A stretch of DNA of 64,000 nucleotides from Jeotgalibaca sp052266715 (GTDB taxonomy: Bacteria > Bacillota > Bacilli > Lactobacillales > Aerococcaceae), in assembly GCA_052266715.1 (NCBI GenBank), contig JBQPRB010000001.1. One strand, 5' to 3'. This document shows, piece by piece, positions 1 to 8,532 of the stretch. Under the pieces are notes generated by a model, which saw nothing but the letters and a program-made list of their open reading frames with translations, was not told the DNA's origin and made no database searches. The position numbers were made by a program, and so were the translations under genes. Within the stretch, counting starts at the first letter, position 1; each line of letters opens with the position of its first letter.

Positions 1-22
1 CTCTCTCCTTACTTGCATCCAT
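1..22 (-). CDS. possible 5' end of the next gene, cut by the window edge
   Basis: A minus-strand ATG at 22 opens a frame reading MDASKER to the window edge. An AAGGAG-like sequence lies about 14 bases upstream, inside the end of the preceding acyl-CoA dehydrogenase gene, which is long for a ribosome site. If real, it would continue the acyl-CoA operon. Seven codons allow no assignment. Confidence 0.2.
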
Positions 23-30
23 TAAGGCGA

Positions 31-1173
31 CTAATACTCCTTTTGTCCTTCAAGCCATGGTTTTGTGATCATCCTTCTTTGAGAATCAGATGAACCACCA
101 TAGATAGCCGTCACCTTCGCATCGCGGGTATATCTTTCGATTTCACTATCTTTCATGTAGCCATAGCCACCCGTGAGCTGGATGATTGATTCGGTCGCTT
201 CAACCGCAACATTGGCGGTCAGGAGTTTTGCCATTGCAACTTCGATTGAATTTTGTGTATCTTCCTTAATAACCATCCTCACAAATGCTTCCGATGAATA
301 GATACTCGTTTTTATGTCCGCCATTTTTTGTTGGGTGGATTGGTTATCGATAAGTCGATTGCCGAATTTACGAACCAGGCTCATATAATCCAATCCTTTT
401 TCAAAGGTTCCTTGTGAAATACCAACTGCCTGCATAGCTACTGACAATTTCATCAGATTCATCGTAAATTCCACTTGAGCTGATCCGTTTAGGGTATCTC
501 CGAGTAATGAATCACGTGAAACCCTTACGTTTTCGAGCGTAACGGAAGCTACGGGTAAAGATTTTATCCCCATTTTAGCCATTGGTTCTGAAATCTTTAC
601 CCCATTTGCTTTAGAATCAATCAAGAAAATACCAAGTTCCTCCGTACCGTCACTTTGTTTACATTTAGCAGTGATAAACAATAGATCTGCGATTGGTGCG
701 TTGGATATGTATTTCTTGACGCCATCAATAACCCAGCCGTTTTCTGTTTCTGTAGCTGTGGTATGAATATAAAAGGAATCGCCTCTTTCATTCTCCTCCG
801 TCAGACCAAATCCTCCGTAAAGTTCACCGTTAACCAAACCCGTTAAGTACTTCTTTTTTTGTCCCTCTGTTCCGAATTGCGCGATGGGCGTGACAGCATA
901 AAATCCCTGCGTCAACAAGATACTTGCTAAGGCCGCAAATTTCTTGGATACAATTCGGATGGTTTCAAAAAAAGCTGATAAATCTTCAGCGGAATTTGAA
1001 GTAAGCAATGAGAAATAACCATTTTGGAAGAAATAACGCATTTCTTCGTGCGGAAATTCATCCGTTTCATCATAATGACGCGCAATGGGAGCCAGTGTCT
1101 GGTTTGCATACTCTTCCACGGCTTCTATAAATGGTTGGGATTTTGAATGGTCTGAGGGCATCGAAAAAGTCAT
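31..1173 (-). CDS. acyl-CoA dehydrogenase
   Basis: FAD-dependent acyl-CoA dehydrogenase family protein of 380 residues. It should carry out alpha,beta-dehydrogenation of an acyl-CoA and pass electrons to an electron transfer flavoprotein. The middle shows the family's GFGLTEENERGDS stretch near residue 125, and the C-terminal domain has the usual QLTGGYGYMKDSEIERYTRDAK segment in which the family places its flavin- and substrate-contacting residues. The frame can open at TTG 1176, but ATG 1173 is better placed behind GGAAGG. It follows the thiolase gene by 26 bases, so the two are probably one transcript. Chain-length specificity cannot be read from the sequence. Confidence 0.9.
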   Translation of the reverse strand: MTFSMPSDHSKSQPFIEAVEEYANQTLAPIARHYDETDEFPHEEMRYFFQNGYFSLLTSNSAEDLSAFFETIRIVSKKFAALASILLTQGFYAVTPIAQFGTEGQKKKYLTGLVNGELYGGFGLTEENERGDSFYIHTTATETENGWVIDGVKKYISNAPIADLLFITAKCKQSDGTEELGIFLIDSKANGVKISEPMAKMGIKSLPVASVTLENVRVSRDSLLGDTLNGSAQVEFTMNLMKLSVAMQAVGISQGTFEKGLDYMSLVRKFGNRLIDNQSTQQKMADIKTSIYSSEAFVRMVIKEDTQNSIEVAMAKLLTANVAVEATESIIQLTGGYGYMKDSEIERYTRDAKVTAIYGGSSDSQRRMITKPWLEGQKEY

Positions 1174-1199
1174 CAAGTTGCACCTTCCTTTTATTTTAA

Positions 1200-2384
1200 T
1201 TAGTCACGTTTAAGAATCAACGCGTTACCTTGTCCGCCACCGATACACAATGTCGCAAGACCAGTCTTCGCATCACGTTTCATCATTTCGTGTAATAGCG
1301 TCGTGATAATACGCGTTCCACTGGCTCCAATTGGGTGACCTAGAGAAATAGCTCCACCATTTACGTTAACGATATCCGTATTCAAGCCTAGTTCTTGGTT
1401 CACACAGATTGCTTCTGATGCGAATGCTTCGTTTGATTCAATCAAATCTAGATCAGCAACAGTTAAGCCGGCTTTTTCAAGCGCTTTTTTGGAAGCAGGG
1501 ATTGGACCTGTTCCCATAATTTGGGGATCTACACCCGCACTTGCGTATGAAGCGATTGTAGCCAATGGTTTGATTCCTAATTCTTCTGCTTTGTCTTTAG
1601 ACATCAAGATCATGATTGCTGCTGCATCGTTGATTGTTGATGCGTTACCAGCTGTGACTGTACCGCCATCTTTCTTAAAGGCTGGACGAAGTTTTTGTAA
1701 ACCTTCTAAAGTTGCACCAAAACGTGGGCCTTCGTCTTGGGTTACCATGATTGGCTCACCTTTACGTTGTGGTACGGCAATTGGAACAATCTCGTCATCG
1801 AATTTACCTGCTTTGATGGCAGCTTCGGCACGCAATTGGCTTTCCAATGCAAATGCATCTTGGTCTTCACGTGAAATATCAAATTTTTCAGCAATGTTTT
1901 CTGCCGTGATACCCATATGGTAATCATAAAAAGCATCCCATAGACCGTCATTAACCAAAGTGTCGATAACTTGACCATTTCCCATACGGCCACCCCAACG
2001 GTAGTCATTCATGACGAATGGCGATTGGCTCATGTTTTCAGTTCCCCCAACAGCAACGATGTCGTTATCGCCCGCTACGATGGATTGAACACCTAACATG
2101 ACAGTCTTAACGCCTGATCCACATACTTGGTTGATCGTGAATGAAGGCACTTCTTTCGGAACGCCTGCATGCATGGATACTTGACGCGCCACGTTTTGCC
2201 CTAAGCCTGCACTCAGTACATTTCCGATGATGATTTCATCAAATTTCGCTGGATCCAGGCCGATGCGCTCATAAGATTCTTTTAGAACTTTAGCTCCTAA
2301 ATCTACGGCTGAGACATTCTTAAACGCGCCACCAAATTTACCCATTGGTGAACGTAGTGCTGAAACAATTACTACTTCTTTCAT
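1200..2384 (-). CDS. acetyl-CoA C-acetyltransferase (thiolase)
   Basis: Thiolase of 394 residues, the normal length. It condenses two acetyl-CoA into acetoacetyl-CoA or cleaves 3-ketoacyl-CoA. The acylated cysteine is Cys88 in NQVCGSG; the C-terminal GHPIGASG supplies the histidine and CIGGGQG the second cysteine. An AGGAGG site lies 7 bases before ATG 2384. A 164-bp control region upstream, after the LysR gene, holds a LysR-type box and a cre-like site, so this gene and the following acyl-CoA dehydrogenase probably form their own transcription unit. It is a clear paralogue of the thiolase at 4073-5251. Confidence 0.95.
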   Translation of the reverse strand: MKEVVIVSALRSPMGKFGGAFKNVSAVDLGAKVLKESYERIGLDPAKFDEIIIGNVLSAGLGQNVARQVSMHAGVPKEVPSFTINQVCGSGVKTVMLGVQSIVAGDNDIVAVGGTENMSQSPFVMNDYRWGGRMGNGQVIDTLVNDGLWDAFYDYHMGITAENIAEKFDISREDQDAFALESQLRAEAAIKAGKFDDEIVPIAVPQRKGEPIMVTQDEGPRFGATLEGLQKLRPAFKKDGGTVTAGNASTINDAAAIMILMSKDKAEELGIKPLATIASYASAGVDPQIMGTGPIPASKKALEKAGLTVADLDLIESNEAFASEAICVNQELGLNTDIVNVNGGAISLGHPIGASGTRIITTLLHEMMKRDAKTGLATLCIGGGQGNALILKRD

Positions 2385-2494
2385 AAAAAAAATTCCTCCT
2401 GATATACTTCAATTGATAAAGATTTTTATATTCGTCTGACTGAACATTACTCCTATTATATAAACCATGAAACGTGAATGAAACGATAAGGTTT

Positions 2495-2508
2495 TGAAAT
2501 CGCTTTGT
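2495..2508. promoter_or_regulatory. cre-like site (possible CcpA operator) upstream of the thiolase gene
   Basis: TGAAATCGCTTTGT matches the catabolite-responsive element consensus TGWAANCGNTNWCA at 12 of 14 positions; the last two differ. It lies about 110 bp before the thiolase start. Fatty-acid and acyl-CoA catabolism is a common CcpA target in Firmicutes, so repression by good sugars is plausible but unproven. Confidence 0.4.
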
Positions 2509-2525
2509 AATATATTATCCCATCT

Positions 2526-2540
2526 ATAAGTCAGCATTAT
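2526..2540. promoter_or_regulatory. LysR-type T-N11-A box upstream of the thiolase gene
   Basis: On the minus strand the sequence reads ATAATGCTGACTTAT, which fits T-N11-A symmetry. It shares ATAA, GCTGA and CTTAT with the boxes at 3501-3515 and 10781-10795. It sits just beyond the LysR stop codon, about 140 bp before the thiolase start. Confidence 0.5.
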
Positions 2541-2548
2541 AACCCTGG

Positions 2549-3454
2549 CTAGTTATCAATCGGTTGGTAAAAATGATTGATGATATCACTGAAGACGAAG
2601 TTTTCGACAGAACTATACTTATCCTTAAAAGGTCTGCATAAATGGAAATTAAACGGGATAAAGTCACGAAAATGCTTCACTTTAATAATTTCGCCAGGGA
2701 AGAATTTTTCTACCGGACGTGGCAGCACCGAGACAATATCTTTATTACGGGTCGCTTCAATCAAGTAGTCCCACGATGAAGAAGTAAACTGCAATTGGTC
2801 CTGAATGCCATAATTCTCCAATTTTTGTGTCACCAATTGATTCGTCATAAAAGTCGAATTAAAGGTGGCAATTGGATAGCCTTTTAAATCAGACCATTCG
2901 AGTTTACCTTTTTGAGCGAGGGCATTATTCGGATCCATAAAAGCAGCCATCTCGTCAATTTGAATAACATGTTGTTCATAATTTTTCGTATCCAGACTCG
3001 TTGGTTCTATTAAGATTGCAATGTCAATTTCACCATTTATCAACTTTTTCCGCAAATCATTGCTCCCGTTTTCGATAATTTCCAAATGAACATTGGGGTT
3101 ATCAAGAACCAGGCTTGGGAAATAGTCGGAAAAATAGACACGCAAAATCAAGGAAGGCAGACCGATACGAATTGTACCTTTTTGTTTCAACCCTTCAACA
3201 CGCACGATTTCCTGCATCTCTTCATGCTGTTTGACAATCTGCAAGGCGTATTGATAAATAATTTCGCCGGCTCTTGTGAGACTGTGAAGGCGTCCTTGTT
3301 TCCGATTGAAAAGTAGTACGTCTTTTTCATATTCAAAATTTGAGATAAATTGACTAAGCGCGGGTTGGCTGATATGAATTTTCCTCGCTGCTAGCGATAA
3401 GTTGTAATCGCATTCAACGATGTTAATAAAGTAATACAGTTGTTGAATATCCAT
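2549..3454 (-). CDS. LysR-family regulator of the acyl-CoA cluster
   Basis: LysR-type transcriptional regulator of 301 residues. The N-terminal winged helix-turn-helix is typical (LSLAARKIHISQPALSQFIS, near residues 21-40) and is followed by a linker helix and a periplasmic-binding-like effector domain. ATG 3454 is preferred over ATG 3463 because AAAAGG is about 9 bases before it and LysR proteins commonly begin MDIQQLYYF. It lies inside the acyl-CoA gene cluster, and a palindromic T-N11-A motif recurs at its own promoter and two others in the cluster, so it is the obvious local regulator. The effector, perhaps an acyl-CoA or fatty acid, is unknown. Confidence 0.9.
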   Translation of the reverse strand: MDIQQLYYFINIVECDYNLSLAARKIHISQPALSQFISNFEYEKDVLLFNRKQGRLHSLTRAGEIIYQYALQIVKQHEEMQEIVRVEGLKQKGTIRIGLPSLILRVYFSDYFPSLVLDNPNVHLEIIENGSNDLRKKLINGEIDIAILIEPTSLDTKNYEQHVIQIDEMAAFMDPNNALAQKGKLEWSDLKGYPIATFNSTFMTNQLVTQKLENYGIQDQLQFTSSSWDYLIEATRNKDIVSVLPRPVEKFFPGEIIKVKHFRDFIPFNFHLCRPFKDKYSSVENFVFSDIINHFYQPIDN

Positions 3455-3500
3455 TCTTATCATGCCTTTTCTAAGTTTTCGTTTATTAGTTCTATCTTAC

Positions 3501-3515
3501 CTAAGTTCAGCTTAT
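3501..3515. promoter_or_regulatory. LysR-type T-N11-A box at the lysR promoter
   Basis: The minus strand reads ATAAGCTGAACTTAG, identical over 14 of 15 bases to the box at 10781-10795. It lies 47-61 bp upstream of the LysR start, a usual place for autoregulation by this family. Confidence 0.55.
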
Positions 3516-3587
3516 AAAGCCATTATTTTTGACCGAACAATTTATTATGTGCGATTAACAAAATATTGCTATTCTATCTATAACTTA

Positions 3588-4040
3588 TTATTGTTGAGGT
3601 CGGACGAACCCCAGTATTTTATTTTGCATGACCATGCGTATTTCTCCGTCTTGGTTTTTGGTTGTTGTTTCGATGGTTAAAATGCCTTGCTCCGGTTTGG
3701 AACGGGACATTTTAATATCTAAAATTTCCGTTCTGATTTGGAGAATATCTCCCGGCCGGGTTGGGCTTGGCCACTCCAGCTTCACTTCGACGCCGACAAG
3801 GTCAAACCCAAAAGGATTTGATTCGACTTGCAGTTTCATCATAATGCCGGCGGTCAACCACCCACTTGAAGCTAAACCTTTAAAAAAAGAATCTTTTGCT
3901 TTCTCAGCATCCAGATGAAAATGTTGTGGATCATACTGTTTGGCAAAAGTAATGATTTCTTCTTCCGTAACCTCATAAGTGTCGGAGACATAATAGTCCC
4001 CGACCTCACATTCACCGAGCCAAACATCTGTGTCTTTCAT
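3588..4040 (-). CDS. MaoC-like hotdog-fold dehydratase
   Basis: Protein of 150 residues with the MaoC-type hotdog signature: FAKQYDPQHFHLD followed by FKGLASSGW, matching the Asp and His positions of R-specific enoyl-CoA hydratases. It probably hydrates an enoyl-CoA or dehydrates an R-3-hydroxyacyl-CoA. The frame extends upstream to 4118 inside the thiolase gene, but ATG 4040 follows GGGGTG at 9 bases and gives the normal family length. The start lies 33 bases past the stop of the upstream thiolase gene, so it is probably co-transcribed with thiolase, CoA-transferase and reductase. Confidence 0.85.
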   Translation of the reverse strand: MKDTDVWLGECEVGDYYVSDTYEVTEEEIITFAKQYDPQHFHLDAEKAKDSFFKGLASSGWLTAGIMMKLQVESNPFGFDLVGVEVKLEWPSPTRPGDILQIRTEILDIKMSRSKPEQGILTIETTTKNQDGEIRMVMQNKILGFVRPQQ

Positions 4041-4072
4041 ATTTGTATACACCCCAGTGTCCTTAACTTGTT

Positions 4073-5251
4073 TTAGCGTTTGACGATCACTGATACGCCT
4101 TGGCCGCCACCAACACAAAGTGTTGCCAGACCTGTTTTACTGTCACGTTTTTGCATTTCGTGAACCAACGTCACCAGAATTCTTGCGCCACTGGCACCAA
4201 CTGGGTGACCAAGTGCAATCGCCCCGCCGTTCACGTTCGTGATGGAACGGTCAAAGCCTAATTCATTGATGACACTCAATGCTTGCGCTCCAAATGCTTC
4301 GTTTGCTTCAATCAGTTCTAAATCCCTAACTGTCATATTTGCTTTTTTCAAAGCTTTTTGAGTGGAAGGAATCGGACCTGTTCCCATAATACGTGGGTCT
4401 ACGCCACCGATACCATAAGAAGCAATCGTAGCTAGCACTTCCAAGCCCATCGCTTCTGCTTTTTCACGAGTCATCAAGATTAAAGCTGCTGCGCCATCAT
4501 TGATTCCTGAAGCGTTACCGGCTGTGACAGTACCGTCTTTTTTGAAAGCTGGTCTTAGTTTTGCCAAAGTCTCAGCAGTCGTACCAAATTTAGGGAATTC
4601 ATCTGTGTCAATGACAATGGGATCCCCTTTTCTTTGTGGGATTGAAATAGGAACAATCTCGTCTTTAAAGCGACCGGATGTGATTGCAGCTTCAGCGCGA
4701 TTTTGACTTTCAAGTGCCAATTGGTCTTGTTCTTCACGTGTAATCCCATATTTTTCAGCAATGTTTTCTGCCGTCACGCCCATGTGGTAATCATGGAACG
4801 CATCATGGAGACCGTCATGCAACATGGTATCGATAATTTCGCCATTACCCATGCGGCCACCGAAGCGATAGTTGGGAAGAATGTATGGCGCACGGGACAT
4901 ATTTTCTGCCCCGCCAACGACAACGACATCACTATCACCCAGCAATACGGATTGCGCCCCACTGACTACTGCCCTTAACCCAGAACCGCAGAGAATATTG
5001 ACGCTTGTTGCGTGTGCTTCTTGGGGGATTCCGGCATTAATTAATACTTGGCGGGCCACATTCCCTTTATTCCCTGCACTGTAAACATTACCGAATACTA
5101 CTTCTTTGACTTCTTTAGGATCCAGATTGATGGATGCCATCGCTGCTTTAACAGCAGCAGTACCTAACTCAACCGCAGTAACGTTCTTAAAAACGCCACC
5201 GAAACTTCCTATAGCCGTACGTTTCGCTGCAACTATAACAACTTCAGTCAT
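4073..5251 (-). CDS. acetyl-CoA C-acetyltransferase (second thiolase)
   Basis: Thiolase of 392 residues. Cys88 in NILCGSG is the nucleophile, with GHPVGASG and CVGGGQG near the C terminus. It is closely related to the thiolase at 1200-2384 over its whole length but diverged enough to be an old duplication. An AAAGGAAG site precedes ATG 5251. The gene starts 17 bases after the CoA-transferase stop and is followed by the MaoC-like gene, so it belongs to a CoA-transferase-thiolase-MaoC unit. One thiolase may act on acetoacetyl-CoA and the other on longer 3-ketoacyl-CoA; the sequence does not say which. Confidence 0.95.
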   Translation of the reverse strand: MTEVVIVAAKRTAIGSFGGVFKNVTAVELGTAAVKAAMASINLDPKEVKEVVFGNVYSAGNKGNVARQVLINAGIPQEAHATSVNILCGSGLRAVVSGAQSVLLGDSDVVVVGGAENMSRAPYILPNYRFGGRMGNGEIIDTMLHDGLHDAFHDYHMGVTAENIAEKYGITREEQDQLALESQNRAEAAITSGRFKDEIVPISIPQRKGDPIVIDTDEFPKFGTTAETLAKLRPAFKKDGTVTAGNASGINDGAAALILMTREKAEAMGLEVLATIASYGIGGVDPRIMGTGPIPSTQKALKKANMTVRDLELIEANEAFGAQALSVINELGFDRSITNVNGGAIALGHPVGASGARILVTLVHEMQKRDSKTGLATLCVGGGQGVSVIVKR

Positions 5252-5268
5252 TTTTTTACTTCCTTTTC

Positions 5269-6618
5269 TTAGTTTAATTGAAACGCGCGTTTATTTGAAC
5301 GTCTCCAAATTCCCATTTGTTCCGCTTCTTTGATTAGATCTTCTCTAAATTCTGGATGAGCAAGGGAGATAATATCTTCGGCACGTTCCCAAGTTGATTT
5401 TCCTTTTAGGTTGACGATGCCGTACTCCGTTACGATGTTTGATACAAGCGAACGTGGTACCGTTACGATTGAACCTTGTGTTAGGAAGTTTTTGATACGT
5501 GAGTGACGCACTCCTGACTTATCTACATAAGAAGATGTCATTGCAATGTAGGATTTCCCACCATTTGATTCGTAAGAACCAATTGTAAAGTCTCCTTGAC
5601 CACCGGTACCGGAAATTTGACGTGTGCCGATTGACTCCGAACTTACTTGTCCATATAAATCGATTTCCATACAGTTATTGATACCAACCATATTTTCTTG
5701 TTGTCTGATTACCATTGGGTCATTTACGTAGTCCACGCTATAAGCTGCAGCAGCCGGATTATTATTTAAGAATTCATATGTTTTATTCGTTCCCATTGCA
5801 AAGGTATAAACAATTTTCCCTTTATCCAATTGCTTCATGTTTCCAGTTAAACAACCTGCTTCGTACATATCCACAAAAGCATCCACAAACATTTCTGTAT
5901 GCACGCCTAAATCTTTCAAGTCAGATTTAGCAATAAGCGAACCTACAGCGTTTGGCATCCCACCAATACCCAATTGAATACAAGAGCCGTTCTTGATTTC
6001 TGGAATGATCAAGTTTGCGATCATTTCATCTTCTTTCGTTGGTTTTGCATTCGGTATTTGCGGAATTGCCCAGTTCGCCTCTACGATATAGTCAATTTCA
6101 GAAATATGAACGTTTTCATTGTTTCCACCCATAACACGTGGAAGGTTTGGGTTTACTTCTAGAATAACGATTTTTGCTTTTTCTACAATCGCACGGCTGG
6201 ATGCCACGGAAGTACTGAAGTTGAAGTAACCATATTCATCCATAGGTGTTACTGCCAGGATTGCTACGTCTACATCCAGGTAGTTTTTGTAGTAGCCTGG
6301 TTTTTCATGGTAAAAAATCGGAATAAAGAAAGCAGAGCCTTGATCTTGTAATTTACGGTCGTAACCACTGTAGTGGAAATTATTGTAGGTAAATACTTCT
6401 TGGTGTGGGTCAGCATTCACGACTGCCAAAGGTGTCGTTCTTGTCGTTGCACGAATTTTTACATCTTGCAGCTCGTCTTTACGTTTTGCTAATGCTTCGT
6501 CTACTAATTGTGTTTGGCAAACAAACTGGCCGTAATCAACCCAATCTCCCGATTTAACAACTTTAGCTGCCTGGTCGGCAGTGACAAGCTTTTGCCTGTA
6601 CTCATTTACAAATTGCAT
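5269..6618 (-). CDS. acyl-CoA:acetate CoA-transferase (butyryl-CoA / 4-hydroxybutyrate CoA-transferase family)
   Basis: CoA-transferase family I enzyme of 449 residues, of the acetyl-CoA hydrolase/transferase type. It swaps CoA between acetate and a short acyl group such as butyrate. The glycine loop GIGG is at residues 217-220 and the expected catalytic glutamate is Glu242 in VHTEMF; this aligns with Gly215-Gly218 and Glu238 of Clostridium 4-hydroxybutyrate CoA-transferase. A GAAGGGTG site precedes ATG 6618. With thiolase, 3-hydroxybutyryl-CoA dehydrogenase and crotonase nearby it could activate or release short fatty acids. The direction in the cell is not determined. Confidence 0.88.
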   Translation of the reverse strand: MQFVNEYRQKLVTADQAAKVVKSGDWVDYGQFVCQTQLVDEALAKRKDELQDVKIRATTRTTPLAVVNADPHQEVFTYNNFHYSGYDRKLQDQGSAFFIPIFYHEKPGYYKNYLDVDVAILAVTPMDEYGYFNFSTSVASSRAIVEKAKIVILEVNPNLPRVMGGNNENVHISEIDYIVEANWAIPQIPNAKPTKEDEMIANLIIPEIKNGSCIQLGIGGMPNAVGSLIAKSDLKDLGVHTEMFVDAFVDMYEAGCLTGNMKQLDKGKIVYTFAMGTNKTYEFLNNNPAAAAYSVDYVNDPMVIRQQENMVGINNCMEIDLYGQVSSESIGTRQISGTGGQGDFTIGSYESNGGKSYIAMTSSYVDKSGVRHSRIKNFLTQGSIVTVPRSLVSNIVTEYGIVNLKGKSTWERAEDIISLAHPEFREDLIKEAEQMGIWRRSNKRAFQLN

Positions 6619-6639
6619 ATTATCACCCTTCTAACACGA

Positions 6640-7632
6640 TTATTTTATTTTGATGATGGTTCTTCCAATATGTGCGCCTGCCTTGATTTTTGTAGCGGTT
6701 TCCGACACTTCATCAAGTGCTATTTCGTTATAGTGCAATTCCTCTGTAACATTCCATTCATTCGCTAATTTATTCCACAGAAATTGACGTTCTTTCATGT
6801 CCGTACTTACTGAATTAATGCCCAATAAATTAACGCCTCGTAAAATAAACGGTAAAACGGTTGTATTAAGTTTGATGCCGCCAGCGTTCCCACTGATTGC
6901 GACACTTCCGTATTCGTCAACTTTAGATAAAATATCTGCTGTTAAATCGCCACCTACTGCATCCACTACATATTTGAATTCGCGACGGTTTAAGGGACGA
7001 CCATTCGATGTTACTTCGTTAATATCCCAAATTTTGGTGGCACCGAATGCTTTTGCTTTTTCTGCTTGGTAATCTTTACGGATGGTTGCTGTGATATTTT
7101 TGTAACCGAGCTTTCTTAAAATCTGTGCCGCAACACTTCCGACACCACCGGTTGCACCAGTTATCAAAATTTCAGGCTGTTCTTCTACGCGCATCCCGTT
7201 CTTTTCCAAAGCGGCAATAGAAAGAGCTGCAGTAAATCCTGCTGTACCGTACATCATCGCTTCTTTAGTCGATAAATTCTCTGGTAATTTCACAACCCAT
7301 TCACTTGGTACGCGGGCAACTTCACTAAAGCCACCTGTATGTTCCGTTCCAAGTTTATAACCTGTAACCAAGACGCGGTCGCCGGGTTTGAAACTCGGGT
7401 CTTCTGATGAAATAATTGTTCCTGCCAAGTCAATTCCCGGTATCATCGGGTAGGTGCGAATAACGCCACCCTTTGTTTCCATTCCCAACATATCTTTGTA
7501 GTTGATGGAAGAATACTCTACTGCAATCAATGTATTTCCTTCACCTAAAAATGATTCGGTTACTTCTTCGATCTGATGGGTCACAACATTATTTTCGTTT
7601 GCTCTAACAACATAACTTTTAAATGGTTCCAA
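6640..7632 (-). CDS. YhdH/YhfP-family NADPH oxidoreductase (AcuI-like acrylyl-CoA reductase)
   Basis: Zinc-independent medium-chain reductase of 330 residues, YhdH/YhfP type. The GroES-like N-terminal domain is followed by a Rossmann fold with GATGGVGSVAAQ near residue 158. Characterised relatives reduce acryloyl-CoA to propionyl-CoA with NADPH. The start is TTG at 7632 behind a strong AAGGAGG about 10 bases away; no better ATG exists. It follows a weak hairpin after the crotonase gene and precedes the CoA-transferase gene by 21 bases. In this cluster it may reduce a 2-enoyl-CoA, which would complement or oppose the acyl-CoA dehydrogenases. Confidence 0.85.
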   Translation of the reverse strand: MEPFKSYVVRANENNVVTHQIEEVTESFLGEGNTLIAVEYSSINYKDMLGMETKGGVIRTYPMIPGIDLAGTIISSEDPSFKPGDRVLVTGYKLGTEHTGGFSEVARVPSEWVVKLPENLSTKEAMMYGTAGFTAALSIAALEKNGMRVEEQPEILITGATGGVGSVAAQILRKLGYKNITATIRKDYQAEKAKAFGATKIWDINEVTSNGRPLNRREFKYVVDAVGGDLTADILSKVDEYGSVAISGNAGGIKLNTTVLPFILRGVNLLGINSVSTDMKERQFLWNKLANEWNVTEELHYNEIALDEVSETATKIKAGAHIGRTIIKIK

Positions 7633-7671
7633 TGTGGTAATCCCTCCTTGATAGCTCTCATTGATACAGTC

Positions 7672-7704
7672 AAAGGCGTTGCGTCAGCGATATGCAACGC
7701 CTTT
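7672..7704 (-). terminator. hairpin between crotonase and YhdH-type genes
   Basis: Perfect 11-bp inverted repeat AAAGGCGTTGC / GCAACGCCTTT with an 11-base loop, just after the crotonase stop. On the minus strand only three Ts follow, so termination is probably partial and some read-through into the downstream genes is likely. Confidence 0.5.
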
Positions 7705-7744
7705 TAACTTTTATTGGTGTCTGTAGGTTTCAATCACTATTTCT

Positions 7745-8521
7745 TTATTTAAAATCTGCGGCACGTTTCTCCAGGAAAGCGGTCATGCCTTCTTCTTGAT
7801 CGGCGTTTGAGAATAGCGTGCCAAAATTTGCGGCTTCATAAGCCAACGCATTTTCTAAAGGAATATCATAGCCACGGTCCATCGTCTTCTTAGCCATTTG
7901 GACACCGGCTGCTGATTTACTTAACATTTTTGAAACAAATTTTTCAACTTCTTCGATTAATGTTTCTGGTTCAACCACTTTGTTGATAATCCCTAAGCGA
8001 TAAGCTTCTTCAGCGTTAATTGTCTCGGCTGCGAAAACAAGTTGTTTCGCTCTCCCAAGTCCGATCAAGCGTGCCAAGCGTTGTGTTCCACCGTAACCGG
8101 GCATAATACCAAGCCCAACTTCGGGTAGACCCAGTTTCGCATTTGTTGAAGCAAAACGAATGTCGCAAGCCAATGCCAATTCCATTCCCCCACCTAGTGC
8201 AAAACCGTTTACTGCGGCAATCACTGGTTGTGGGAGCTGACTCAGTTTAGAGAAAATTGCATTCCCGAATTCAGATTGTTTGGCTGCACCAACACTATCC
8301 AGTTTTTGCAATTCGGTAATGTCTGCTCCAGCAGCAAATGCTTTTTCCCCTGAACCTGTAACGATGACAGCTTTTACTGCCGTGTTGTTTTGAATCATGT
8401 CAATGGCTTTATCAAGCTCCGTTAACACTTGTTGATTCAGGGCATTCAGTGCTTTAGGACGGTTTAACGTAATATACGCAAGGGAGTCTTTCACTTCGTA
8501 AATAATTGATTCAAATGTCAT
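7745..8521 (-). CDS. enoyl-CoA hydratase (crotonase)
   Basis: Crotonase-fold enoyl-CoA hydratase of 258 residues, which interconverts crotonyl-CoA or longer 2-enoyl-CoA with the S-3-hydroxyacyl-CoA. Both catalytic glutamates of the mitochondrial enzyme are present, in ALGGGMELALACD and in LPEVGLGIMPGYGG (about residues 114 and 134). The oxyanion-hole segment AFAAGADI is also intact. Two ATGs are adjacent; the second, at 8521, is 7 bases from AGGAG. The gene starts 11 bases after the hbd stop and was probably transcribed with it and the upstream acyl-CoA dehydrogenase. Confidence 0.93.
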   Translation of the reverse strand: MTFESIIYEVKDSLAYITLNRPKALNALNQQVLTELDKAIDMIQNNTAVKAVIVTGSGEKAFAAGADITELQKLDSVGAAKQSEFGNAIFSKLSQLPQPVIAAVNGFALGGGMELALACDIRFASTNAKLGLPEVGLGIMPGYGGTQRLARLIGLGRAKQLVFAAETINAEEAYRLGIINKVVEPETLIEEVEKFVSKMLSKSAAGVQMAKKTMDRGYDIPLENALAYEAANFGTLFSNADQEEGMTAFLEKRAADFK

Positions 8522-8532
8522 CATTATTCTCC

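Noticed and set aside
1489..1923. 144-codon plus-strand frame inside the thiolase gene
   Set aside because: It is opposite a complete thiolase with all catalytic motifs and has no site for ribosome binding.
3462..3680. plus-strand frame between the LysR and MaoC-like genes
   Set aside because: It lacks a ribosome site, runs into the MaoC-like coding sequence in the opposite direction and covers the LysR-type box.
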